The position numbers and the translations under genes are program-made. This document shows positions 5,621 to 12,526 of a stretch of 16,702 bases of DNA, one piece after another. Origin of the DNA: JBFJVD01 sp041624375 (GTDB lineage: Bacteria > Chloroflexota > Anaerolineae > Anaerolineales > E44-bin32); NCBI GenBank assembly GCA_041624375.1, contig JBFJVD010000031.1, positions 1-16,702 on the forward strand. Reading direction: 5' to 3'. How positions within the stretch are numbered: the first letter of the stretch is position 1; every line of letters begins with the position of its first letter. The notes below the pieces were generated by a model. It made no database searches and was not told the DNA's origin. It was given only the letters and a program-made list of their open reading frames with translations.

Positions 5621-6993
5621 TCCGGGTGGCCGTCGTCGGCGCCGGCGCCGGCGGCCTTGCCGCGGCCCACGATCTCGTTCGAGCCGGCTGTAGCGTTACC
5701 ATCTTCGAAGCCGACGATCAGGTCGGCGGCCTGGCGAGTGGCTTCAGGCAGCCCCGCTGGGACTGGACGGTCGAGAAGTACTACCACCACTGGTTTGCCA
5801 GCGATCGGGACGTGCTGGGCCTGATCGAGGAGCTCGGCTGGTCCGAGCAGGTGCTCTTCCCATGGCCGGTCACAGCCGTCTATTATGAGGGCGCCTTCTA
5901 TCCGCTGGACGGCCCGCTTTCGCTCGTCGTTCCCGCGCTTCCCTGGCTCGATCGCCTCCCTGGCGCTGGGATGCTCGCTCGCGTGCTCCATTTGCTTCGC
6001 TTCCCGGGGCTTGGTGCGTTCGACACCCTGCGCGCCGGGCTGGTGGGCCTCTACCTCACCCTTACCGGGAATTGGCGGCCGTTCGAGCGTGTGACCGCAG
6101 ACGCCTGGCTGCGCAGGACCATGGGCGAGCGCGTCTACAAGGTGCTTTGGGAACCGCTGCTGGTCGGCAAGTTTGGCCCCTACTACCAGCAGGTCAATAT
6201 GGCCTGGTTCTGGGCGCGGGTCAAGGCGCGCACCGCCCGCCTGGGTACATTCGAAGGCGGCTTTCAGGCTTTTATGGATGCGCTCGCCGCGCAGGTTCAG
6301 GCGGAAGGAGCGAAGCTGCTGCTGCGGACTCCGGTCGAGCGCATCGAACCACTCGAAGACGGCCGGCTGATGGTCCGCTTCAGCGGCAGCGAAGAGAGCT
6401 TCGACCACTGCCTGGTGACCCTCTCGCCGCGCTTGATGGCGCGAATGGCGCCTTCCCTGCCCGAGAGCTACCTGGAAGGGCTGTTCGGCCTTCGTTCGAT
6501 GGGCGCCGTTGTGATGCTGCTGGCCCTGAAGCACCGGCTGTCCGAGCAGGGTGTCTACTGGCACAACTTGCCCAAATCGGCCGGCTTTCCCTTCCTGGCG
6601 CTGGTCGAGCACACCAACTATCTCTCGCCGGCGTTCTTTGGCGGCGACCATCTCGTCTACTGCGGCGACTACCTGGATCCAGACCATGAGTACTTCCGCC
6701 TGACCAAAGAGGAATTGCTCGAGCGCTTCATGCCCGCGCTCAAGCGGGTGAACCCCAAATTCCGCCCGGATTGGGTGCGAGACGCCTGGCTCTCGCGTAC
6801 ACCCTATGCGCAGCCGGTCCCGCCGCTGAACCACTCGCGGCATATCCCTCCCTTGAAGACGCCCATCCCGGGACTTTGGATGGCGAACATGAGTCAGGTC
6901 TACCCCTGGGATCGGGGCACGAACTTTGCCGTGGAAATCGGCCGCCGCGCCGCACGTGAGATCCTGGCCGCGCGCACTGAGCGCCGGGCCTGA
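5617..6993 (+). CDS. FAD-dependent oxidoreductase, protoporphyrinogen oxidase/amine oxidase-like (COG1232 type)
   Basis: This 458-residue flavoprotein opens with a dinucleotide-binding fold: VVGAGAGGLAAAHDL (glycines at 8, 10 and 13), the acidic strand end IFEADDQVGGLASGF, then an RxWxxxxKYYHH segment. The C-terminal block (MSQVYPWDRGTNFAVEIGRRAAREIL) is the FAD-closing motif typical of this superfamily. Relatives include HemY-like protoporphyrinogen oxidases, carotenoid desaturases and UDP-galactopyranose mutase-like proteins. True haem synthesis seems unlikely because no hem gene is nearby, and its coupling to a flippase-like gene suggests a lipid- or glycan-linked substrate. Start GTG 5617 overlaps the upstream stop by 4 nt, so both proteins are probably made in a fixed ratio. 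The family is secure; the substrate is not. Confidence 0.85.
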   Translation: MIRVAVVGAGAGGLAAAHDLVRAGCSVTIFEADDQVGGLASGFRQPRWDWTVEKYYHHWFASDRDVLGLIEELGWSEQVLFPWPVTAVYYEGAFYPLDGPLSLVVPALPWLDRLPGAGMLARVLHLLRFPGLGAFDTLRAGLVGLYLTLTGNWRPFERVTADAWLRRTMGERVYKVLWEPLLVGKFGPYYQQVNMAWFWARVKARTARLGTFEGGFQAFMDALAAQVQAEGAKLLLRTPVERIEPLEDGRLMVRFSGSEESFDHCLVTLSPRLMARMAPSLPESYLEGLFGLRSMGAVVMLLALKHRLSEQGVYWHNLPKSAGFPFLALVEHTNYLSPAFFGGDHLVYCGDYLDPDHEYFRLTKEELLERFMPALKRVNPKFRPDWVRDAWLSRTPYAQPVPPLNHSRHIPPLKTPIPGLWMANMSQVYPWDRGTNFAVEIGRRAAREILAARTERRA

Positions 6994-7001
6994 GCCGCAC
7001 G

Positions 7002-7559
7002 ATGACTTTTCCCGCCGGGCAGCCCTCCCCGATGTTCAATCTCATCACCCGGACGGTTGTCGTTCAGGACGACCATCTATTGCTGGCGCGCTGGCAGTCG
7101 TCTTATTACTTCCTCATCGGTGGGCGCATCCAGCATGGCGAACGGCTTGAGCAGGCTGCTGAGCGCGAGTTCTTGGAAGAGACGGGGGTTACATGCCGGG
7201 TGCGGCAGCTGCTGTACTTTCATGAGCACTTCTTCGGGGACCGAGTGGGCGAGTCCTACCATGAGCTTGGCTGGTACTACCTGGTGGAACCCGAAGCCCC
7301 TGTCCTGTCGCCAGGCAAGTCGCTGCCCAACCCCGACGCAGAGGGACTGACGATCGAGATGTTGCCGCTCGACCGCCTGAGCTTGAACGTGATCTATCCG
7401 CAGTTCCTCCCCCGCTACCTGCCACAAGACGCCGCGGACCATTTCGCAGGCTGTCCCCGGCATCTGATCTCGGTGGAGGAAGACGGGCGCGAACACACGG
7501 TCGAGCTTGAGGACCTGGGCGGTGCACCTCCCTTCCCTGGAGGTCGGTGGCAGGCGTGA
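7002..7559 (+). CDS. Nudix hydrolase
   Basis: This 185-residue protein has an intact Nudix box at residues 41-63 (G-x5-E-x7-REFLEETGV), the Mg-binding motif of nucleoside-diphosphate-X hydrolases. The core (about 13-135) has the usual strand before the box (NLITRTVVVQDDHLLLAR) and aromatic-rich strands after it (YHELGWYYLVEP). The extra 50 residues at the C terminus contain an LPRYLPQDAADHF helix and a short acidic tail. The substrate cannot be read from sequence; ADP-sugars, NADH and dNTPs are all possible. It begins 8 nt after the FAD oxidoreductase stop, so it is probably the third gene of the 4607-7559 operon. There is no clear Shine-Dalgarno sequence, and ATG 7032 is an alternative start that still keeps the whole core. 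Confidence 0.9.
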   Translation: MTFPAGQPSPMFNLITRTVVVQDDHLLLARWQSSYYFLIGGRIQHGERLEQAAEREFLEETGVTCRVRQLLYFHEHFFGDRVGESYHELGWYYLVEPEAPVLSPGKSLPNPDAEGLTIEMLPLDRLSLNVIYPQFLPRYLPQDAADHFAGCPRHLISVEEDGREHTVELEDLGGAPPFPGGRWQA

Positions 7560-7576
7560 CCTCCCGGGTTCGGTGT

Positions 7577-7582
7577 TATCAT
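7577..7582 (+). promoter_or_regulatory. Possible -10 element (TATCAT) for the HU-like gene
   Basis: TATCAT lies 67 nt before the ATG at 7650 in the 90-bp gap after the Nudix gene. GTGACC (7556-7561), a four-of-six -35 match, is 15 nt upstream, slightly short. The gap and the change of gene function make a promoter reasonable, but the match is weak. Confidence 0.3.
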
Positions 7583-7649
7583 TGTCCCTGGCCTGGGCAC
7601 TGGCGCCTAGGCTCGCTGTGATCAACATCCCTCGACGAGAGGAGACCGA

Positions 7650-8072
7650 ATGGCGACGACGCATGATGTCATCCGAACGTACCGGCCGGAGCTCGAGATG
7701 GAAGAGCCGCTCAGTCACGAGGAGGTCGTCAGCTTCCTGGTCGAGAAGAGCGGTCTCGAAGCCGAGCAGATCGAGCAGGCGCTGGGCGCGCTGGCCGAGC
7801 TTGCCTTCTGGCACCTGGTCCGTGCCCGTCCCGTTCCCCTGCCGGGGGTGGGCAGCCTCAAGCCAGCGATCCGTCTGGACGGAACTGTGTTTGCCGCCAT
7901 CGACACCGACCCAGAGCTCCAGGCGCGCATGAACGAGCCCGGCGAATACCGGGCCGGCATCGACCGCCACGAGAACATCGGTGTTCCTCTGTCGCGGCTG
8001 GTCCAGATGTGGAACTCGTCCCATCCGGACGACCCGGTGCTCGACCACGACGCATACGCCGAACCTGCCTGA
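7650..8072 (+). CDS. HU/IHF-like DNA-binding domain protein (tentative)
   Basis: This encodes a 140-residue acidic protein. Residues about 22-78 resemble the helical part and first strand of the HU/IHF fold: LSHEEVVSFLVEKSGLEAEQIEQALGALAELAFWHLVRARPVPLPGVGSL matches the usual pattern of helix, turn, helix and then a strand leading to P-G-x-G. Unlike a classical 90-residue HU, it has an N-terminal extension and an uncommon C-terminal part (about 85-140) rather than the basic DNA-embracing arms. It may therefore be a divergent, possibly non-histone-like member such as the HU-fold proteins of Bacteroidetes. The start is firm: GAGAGGAG lies 5 nt before the ATG. It is flanked by 90-bp and 73-bp gaps and is probably its own unit. 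The fold call is by pattern; the role is unknown. Confidence 0.65.
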   Translation: MATTHDVIRTYRPELEMEEPLSHEEVVSFLVEKSGLEAEQIEQALGALAELAFWHLVRARPVPLPGVGSLKPAIRLDGTVFAAIDTDPELQARMNEPGEYRAGIDRHENIGVPLSRLVQMWNSSHPDDPVLDHDAYAEPA

Positions 8073-8097
8073 CCCTCGGACACACCCCCTGAAACCG

Positions 8098-8129
8098 GGT
8101 TGGCAGACAGCGGCAGCTTCCTGCTAACC
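8098..8129 (+). promoter_or_regulatory. Hairpin just upstream of the aminopeptidase ribosome binding site
   Basis: GGTTGGCAG (8098-8106) and CTGCTAACC (8121-8129) can form a 9-bp stem with one G-U pair around a 14-nt loop, ending directly before the CGGAG that precedes the M29 start codon. It lacks a T-tract, so it is not an intrinsic terminator. It could be a 5' stabiliser, a translation-control hairpin or chance. Confidence 0.3.
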
Positions 8130-8145
8130 GACGGAGCACACGCCG

Positions 8146-9249
8146 ATGACCGATCCACGCATTCGCGGCCTTGCCCAGATTCTCGTTCAGCACTCCATTC
8201 GGGCGAAACCCGGCGATCGGGTGCTCATCGAATCCGAGCCAGCGGCCGCGCCCCTCGTGCAGGAGGTCTACGCCGAGATCCTGCGAGCAGGGGGGCATCC
8301 CCAGCCATATCTTGGACTGCCGGGCCTGGATGTGCTCCACCAAAAGCTGGCCAGTGACGAGCAGCTTGCCTTCACGCCGCCGCTGCGCCTGCACGCCTAC
8401 GAAAACTTCGAGGCGCGTATCTTGATCCACGCCGCGAGCAACACACGCGAACTCTCCGAGGCGGATCCCGCCCGCCTCTCGCAGCGGCGCAAGGCCACCC
8501 AGCCCATCCTTGAGGCGCAGATGCGGCGCGGTGCGACCAAGGAGCTGGCGTGGGTGAGCACCCTGTTCCCCACCGATTCGTTTGCTCAGGACGCTGAGAT
8601 GAGCCTCGAGGACTATGAGGACTTCGTCTATCAAGCCTGCCACGCCGATGATGAGGACCCGGTCGGCTACTGGCGCGGGGTGGAGAAGCGGCAGGACGCA
8701 ATCGTCGAGGCGCTCAATGGGCACGACCGGATCCAGGTCCGCAGCCCGAGCTGTGAATTGGAGCTCTCGATCGCCGGCCGGACCTTCATTAACGCCGGTG
8801 GTGAACACAACATGCCGGACGGTGAAGTGTTCACCGGCCCGGTCGAGGACTCGATGCAGGGTTGGATCCGCTTCGACTTTCCGGCGATCTGGAACGGCCG
8901 GGAGGCGCAAGGGATCGAGCTTCGTTTCGAGGACGGGAAGGTGGTCGAAGCCAGCGCCGACAAAGGAGAGGGCTTCCTGCTGGATGTGCTCGAGACCGAT
9001 CCCGGCGCCCGCTATGTCGGGGAGTTTGCGGTGGACACCAACAGCGGCATCCAGCGCTTCACCCGCCGGATTCTGTTCGATGAGAAGATCGGGGGCACGC
9101 TGCATATGGCCCTCGGCGCCGGTTACCCCGATACCGGCAGCCAGAATCGAAGCGCAGTCCATTGGGACATGATTTGCGACATGCGCAGCGACTCCGAAAT
9201 CCGGGTCGACGGCGAGCTGGTGTACCAGAACGGCTCCTTCCTCATCTGA
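8146..9249 (+). CDS. M29 family aminopeptidase (thermophilic metalloprotease family)
   Basis: This 367-residue cytoplasmic dinuclear-metal aminopeptidase removes N-terminal residues from peptides and is of normal family length. The M29 metal ligands and catalytic residues are visible in order: Glu227 in MPDGEVFTGP, Glu293 in GEFAVDTN, His320 in GGTLHMALG, Tyr327 in GAGYPDTG, and His339 and Asp341 in SAVHWDMICD. The N-terminal half (1-180) is the alpha/beta domain of the clan, beginning RGLAQILVQHS. All key residues are present, so an active peptidase of the AmpS/AmpT type is expected. A CGGAG lies 9-10 nt before the ATG. The cytochrome gene follows after 41 nt, but no functional link is evident. 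Confidence 0.95.
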   Translation: MTDPRIRGLAQILVQHSIRAKPGDRVLIESEPAAAPLVQEVYAEILRAGGHPQPYLGLPGLDVLHQKLASDEQLAFTPPLRLHAYENFEARILIHAASNTRELSEADPARLSQRRKATQPILEAQMRRGATKELAWVSTLFPTDSFAQDAEMSLEDYEDFVYQACHADDEDPVGYWRGVEKRQDAIVEALNGHDRIQVRSPSCELELSIAGRTFINAGGEHNMPDGEVFTGPVEDSMQGWIRFDFPAIWNGREAQGIELRFEDGKVVEASADKGEGFLLDVLETDPGARYVGEFAVDTNSGIQRFTRRILFDEKIGGTLHMALGAGYPDTGSQNRSAVHWDMICDMRSDSEIRVDGELVYQNGSFLI

Positions 9250-9290
9250 GCCGGCGGCTTCCGCTCGCTTCACGCCGCCGGCGGGTCCCC

Positions 9291-11012
9291 ATGCGCCGTT
9301 TCGCCCTTCTCTGTTTCTCGGTTCTCATGCTCGCCGCCTGCGCCCCGCAGGCGCAGCCGAGCGTGACGCCTGAGCCGACCCGCAGCGGACCCACCTCGAC
9401 GGTCCCGCCGTCCGCGACGGCGCCCGTGACCCCCACACCCGAGCCGGGCGCCGAGGGCGCCTACCCCGGCGCGCCGCTCCCCACCATCCGCGATGACTAC
9501 TTTGTGGGCTCAGGACTGTGTGTCGCCTGCCACGCGAATCTGGTCGATGAGGCCGGCGCCGATGTCTCGATCGATGCCCATTGGCGCGCCTCCGTTGAGG
9601 CGAACGCCGCCCGCGATCCCTTCTGGCAGGCTGCCGTGCGTGCGGCGGTGATCAACGCGCCTGAGCGGCGCGAGGCCCTCGAGGCCGAGTGTGCCCTTTG
9701 CCACACCCCGATGGCCAGCTTCACACTGCGGGCACGCGGGGAGCAGGTGCGGCTGCTGGACGGCGGCCTGCTCGACCCCAGTCACGAGCTGCACGAACTG
9801 GCGCTCGATGGCGTTTCCTGTACGCTGTGCCATCAGATTCGTGAGCAGGGGCTGGGACAGCCGGCCAGCTACAGTGGGCGATACAACATCGATGCGGAAC
9901 TGCCCCCCGGCGAACGGCTGAGCTTTGGCCCGTATGATGTCGAGCAAGTCCTGGCCGCCCAGATGCAGGGCATTTCGGGTTTCATCCCGGTGCAGGGATT
10001 GCACGTCACCCGGTCCGAGATCTGTGCCAGCTGCCACATGTATTACATTGAAGGACGCGGTGCGGCCGATCCCATTCCGATTCAGACGACCTACCTCGAA
10101 TGGTTCGAGAGCAGTTACCGCCGCCGCCTGACCGCCTGCCAGGACTGCCACATGCCGGACGCGGTCGGCGGGGCCAGAATCGCTGTATCCAGCATCAACC
10201 CGCGCAGCCCCTTTGCCCAACATACCTTCGTCGGCGGCAACGTCTACCTGCTCGAGCTGCTTGCCTCGTTCGCCGAGCCGCTGGGCGTCCCGGCCTCAAG
10301 CGCCGAGCTGCAGGCCTCGATCGATCGGAGCGTTGCCCTCCTCCAGCAGGATACGCTTTCACTGGTCCTGGAGGACGCATCGGTTTCAGGTGGGCGGCTG
10401 CGGGTGGATGTGGTTCTTGAGAACCTGGCCGGGCACAAGCTACCTTCGGGATTCCCTTCACGCCGTGTCTGGATCCACCTTGTGGTGCGGGACGCCAATG
10501 GTGGGGTGGTCTTTGAATCAGGGGCAGTGAACGCGGACGGTTCCATCGTGGGCAACGATGGTGACGCCGATCCAGCGGCCTTCGAACCACACTATCTGGC
10601 GATCGTCGACGGTGGTCAGGTGCAGATCTACGAGGCGGTCCTGCGGGGAGCCGCTGGCGGGCTAACGACGGATATTGCACAGGCATCGGGCTATGTGAAG
10701 GACAACCGGCTGCTGCCGGCCGGCCTGGAGAAAGAAGACGCGCTGCCCGATCTGGTCCCGCGAGGCCGTGCAGCAGAGGACGAGGATTTCGATCAGGGCG
10801 GCGACCGCATCGAATATGCCATCGAGCTTGGTGGGGCGCCCGGCCCCTACACGCTCACCGTCGAGGTTCTCTATCAGTCCATTGGCTACCCGTGGGCGAT
10901 GTGGCTCCGCAGCTATGATGCCCCGGAGCCCGTGCGTTTTGCCTCATACTATGATGTGGTTCCGAACCTTCCGGTCGTCATCGCCAGCGAAACGCTCGAA
11001 CTCGGACCATAG
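9291..11012 (+). CDS. Pentahaem c-type cytochrome lipoprotein
   Basis: This is a 573-residue exported lipoprotein. MRRFALLCFSVLMLAAC is a type II signal peptide with lipobox LAAC (acylated Cys17). A Pro/Thr/Ser-rich tether spans about 20-65. Five CxxCH haem motifs follow: CVACH (77-81), CALCH (134-138), CTLCH (177-181), CASCH (245-249) and CQDCH (283-287). The C-terminal half (about 310-573) has no haem motif and looks beta-rich; its GHKLPSGFPSRRVWIHLVV segment is like that found in other multihaem cytochromes. It should shuttle electrons at the outer face of the membrane or act as an oxidoreductase; the partner is unknown. The start at ATG 9291 is set by the signal peptide; an in-frame extension back to 9162 overlaps the M29 gene and is rejected. 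No cytochrome maturation gene is in the window. Confidence 0.93.
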   Translation: MRRFALLCFSVLMLAACAPQAQPSVTPEPTRSGPTSTVPPSATAPVTPTPEPGAEGAYPGAPLPTIRDDYFVGSGLCVACHANLVDEAGADVSIDAHWRASVEANAARDPFWQAAVRAAVINAPERREALEAECALCHTPMASFTLRARGEQVRLLDGGLLDPSHELHELALDGVSCTLCHQIREQGLGQPASYSGRYNIDAELPPGERLSFGPYDVEQVLAAQMQGISGFIPVQGLHVTRSEICASCHMYYIEGRGAADPIPIQTTYLEWFESSYRRRLTACQDCHMPDAVGGARIAVSSINPRSPFAQHTFVGGNVYLLELLASFAEPLGVPASSAELQASIDRSVALLQQDTLSLVLEDASVSGGRLRVDVVLENLAGHKLPSGFPSRRVWIHLVVRDANGGVVFESGAVNADGSIVGNDGDADPAAFEPHYLAIVDGGQVQIYEAVLRGAAGGLTTDIAQASGYVKDNRLLPAGLEKEDALPDLVPRGRAAEDEDFDQGGDRIEYAIELGGAPGPYTLTVEVLYQSIGYPWAMWLRSYDAPEPVRFASYYDVVPNLPVVIASETLELGP

Positions 11013-11054
11013 TGCGGTCGTGATGGACCGGGCTCATGGTTGGGGGAAATCCAG

Positions 11055-11870
11055 ATGAAGGGAAAAGTCATCATCGTGACCGGCGCATCGCGCGGCTTGG
11101 GCGCTGCCGCGGCGCGCGCCGCCGCCACCTTCGGCGCCCGGCTCACGCTGACCGCTCGCAGCCGGGGTGATCTCGAGCGCGTGGTGGCCGAGATCCAGGC
11201 AGGTGGAGGCGAGGCGCTCATCGTGCCGGGGGATCTCTCCGAGCCTGCGACCGCAGTCGAAATCGTCGAAGCCACCGAAGCTGCCTATGGTCGGATCGAT
11301 GGTTTGATCAACAATGCAGGCGTGATCGCACCGATTGCCCCGGTCTCGAGCGTGAATCCCGAGGCCTGGGCGGGCAATCTGAGGGTCAATCTGATCGCGC
11401 CGGCGCAGCTCACGGCGGTTGCCCTGCCTGCGCTGCGGCGCGCCTCCGGGATCGTGGTTAACGTATCGAGCGGGGCGGCGGTCGGCGTGGTCGAGGGCTG
11501 GGCGGCTTACTGCGCCGCCAAAGCTGCCCTCAACCACTATACGCACGTGCTGGCTGCGGAGGAGCCGCAGGTGACCGCGCTCTCCTTTCGGCCCGGCGTG
11601 GTTGACACAGGGATGCAGGCCGAGATCCGCCAGACGGGCGCCTCCGGTATGCCTGCCGACGTGCACCAGCGCTTCGTTCTACGGCACGATCGCGGCGAGC
11701 TGCTTCCGGCAGAGCGGCCCGGTCGGTCGCTTGCCGCCCTGACACTGTTGGCGCCACGCGAATGGAGCGGGGATTTCCTCGAATGGGATGAGGAACGGGT
11801 GCAGGCCTTAATTCCGCTTGCCCGATCTTCTGAGGGATCTGAGTCCTCCGACCTGGAACCTCCCGGCTGA
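11055..11870 (+). CDS. Short-chain dehydrogenase/reductase (SDR)
   Basis: This 271-residue classical SDR uses NAD(P)H to oxidise or reduce an alcohol or carbonyl group in the cytoplasm. The cofactor glycine motif TGASRGLG is at 9-16, GD near 59-60, NNAG at 86-89, and the catalytic residues are Ser139, Tyr152 and Lys156 (YCAAK), with Asn112 completing the tetrad. RPGVVDTGMQ (179-188) is the usual strand and substrate loop. Arg35 after the second strand (TLTARSR) hints at NADP preference. The substrate is unknown. GGGGGA (11042-11047) is well placed for ATG 11055; the upstream in-frame TTG at 11040 is less likely. It starts 42 nt after the cytochrome gene and may be co-transcribed. Confidence 0.93.
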   Translation: MKGKVIIVTGASRGLGAAAARAAATFGARLTLTARSRGDLERVVAEIQAGGGEALIVPGDLSEPATAVEIVEATEAAYGRIDGLINNAGVIAPIAPVSSVNPEAWAGNLRVNLIAPAQLTAVALPALRRASGIVVNVSSGAAVGVVEGWAAYCAAKAALNHYTHVLAAEEPQVTALSFRPGVVDTGMQAEIRQTGASGMPADVHQRFVLRHDRGELLPAERPGRSLAALTLLAPREWSGDFLEWDEERVQALIPLARSSEGSESSDLEPPG

Positions 11871-11945
11871 TCCCGGCGTCTTGAGATCAGGGGGTTGCGG
11901 ACGGACGAGCTTTCCGGGTCCGCTCAACCAGCGAAAGGACGGATC

Positions 11946-12356
11946 ATGGCCCCGATCCTCTCAGGTTTGCCGGCGGTCCGATCGGCCTCGTTCACGGCCG
12001 GGATGGTTCTACTGGCATGCATGCTGGCGGCCTGCACGCTGCCGGGCTTCAACGAAGAACCGCAGGTCTACGAAGGTTTCGTCGTCTTCGGCTTCGAAGT
12101 GAGCGCGTTTCACCCGTGTGATGTCGAGGAGACCTGGTGGTTGCATGGCGATCGGGAAGGGGAGGCGTTCGATGCCCTGATCGAAGCCTACAGCGCGGCG
12201 ACTGGCTATCCCCAGGAAGAATACCGGTTCGTCTTCGTCCGTGTCGCCGGCGAGGTCGGTCCGGAGGGAACCTACGGACATATGGGCGCCTACGAACGGG
12301 AGTTCACGCTGACACGGTTCCTCGGGATGGGGTCATCGCGTACAACCTGCTCGTAG
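11946..12356 (+). CDS. Small hypothetical lipoprotein
   Basis: This 136-residue exported lipoprotein has an N-terminal stretch of about 15 residues, then a hydrophobic signal ending in LAAC (acylated Cys30). The mature part is short and mixed: a strand-like segment (YEGFVVFGFEVSAFHPC), a Trp pair (about 64-65), a helix (EAFDALIEAYSAATG) and a strand (YRFVFVRVAGEV), ending in Cys-Ser. Cys56 or so and the C-terminal Cys could form a disulfide. This resembles a small conserved family of envelope lipoproteins that I cannot name. GAAAGGA lies 6-7 nt upstream of ATG 11946, and the signal peptide confirms this start over an upstream in-frame possibility at 11895. It stands in the middle of the lipoprotein-rich stretch. 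Confidence 0.8.
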   Translation: MAPILSGLPAVRSASFTAGMVLLACMLAACTLPGFNEEPQVYEGFVVFGFEVSAFHPCDVEETWWLHGDREGEAFDALIEAYSAATGYPQEEYRFVFVRVAGEVGPEGTYGHMGAYEREFTLTRFLGMGSSRTTCS

Positions 12357-12526
12357 CGATTTTCCGCCGCGTTACCCGGTGCGCTCAAGCTGCTCCAGGG
12401 CGCCGGTTCAGCCGTCGGATGGAGCGTTCAGGTGCGTGCGGAGCACAACAAGCCGATCTGACGTATCATCCAGATGCGCTCGGATGCGGGTCGGATACCT
12501 CAGGCTCCCCGCCGTTCGCTCTGCTG

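Noticed and set aside
5551..6843. 430-residue minus-strand open frame opposite the FAD oxidoreductase gene
   Set aside because: It has no recognisable domain and mirrors the codon structure of a well-supported + strand gene.
7858..9273. 471-residue minus-strand open frame opposite the HU-like and M29 genes
   Set aside because: It shows no motifs, and the M29 gene on the other strand has all its catalytic residues.
9162..9290. N-terminal extension of the cytochrome to an upstream in-frame ATG
   Set aside because: It overlaps the end of the M29 gene and would place the lipoprotein signal peptide 43 residues inside the protein.
12464..12469. TATCAT as a -10 box for the propeller lipoprotein
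   Set aside because: No -35-like hexamer lies at 15-19 nt; the match alone is too weak to list as a feature.
12137..12526. N-terminal extension of the propeller lipoprotein
   Set aside because: The frame overlaps the small lipoprotein gene, and the signal peptide with lipobox starts cleanly at 12527.
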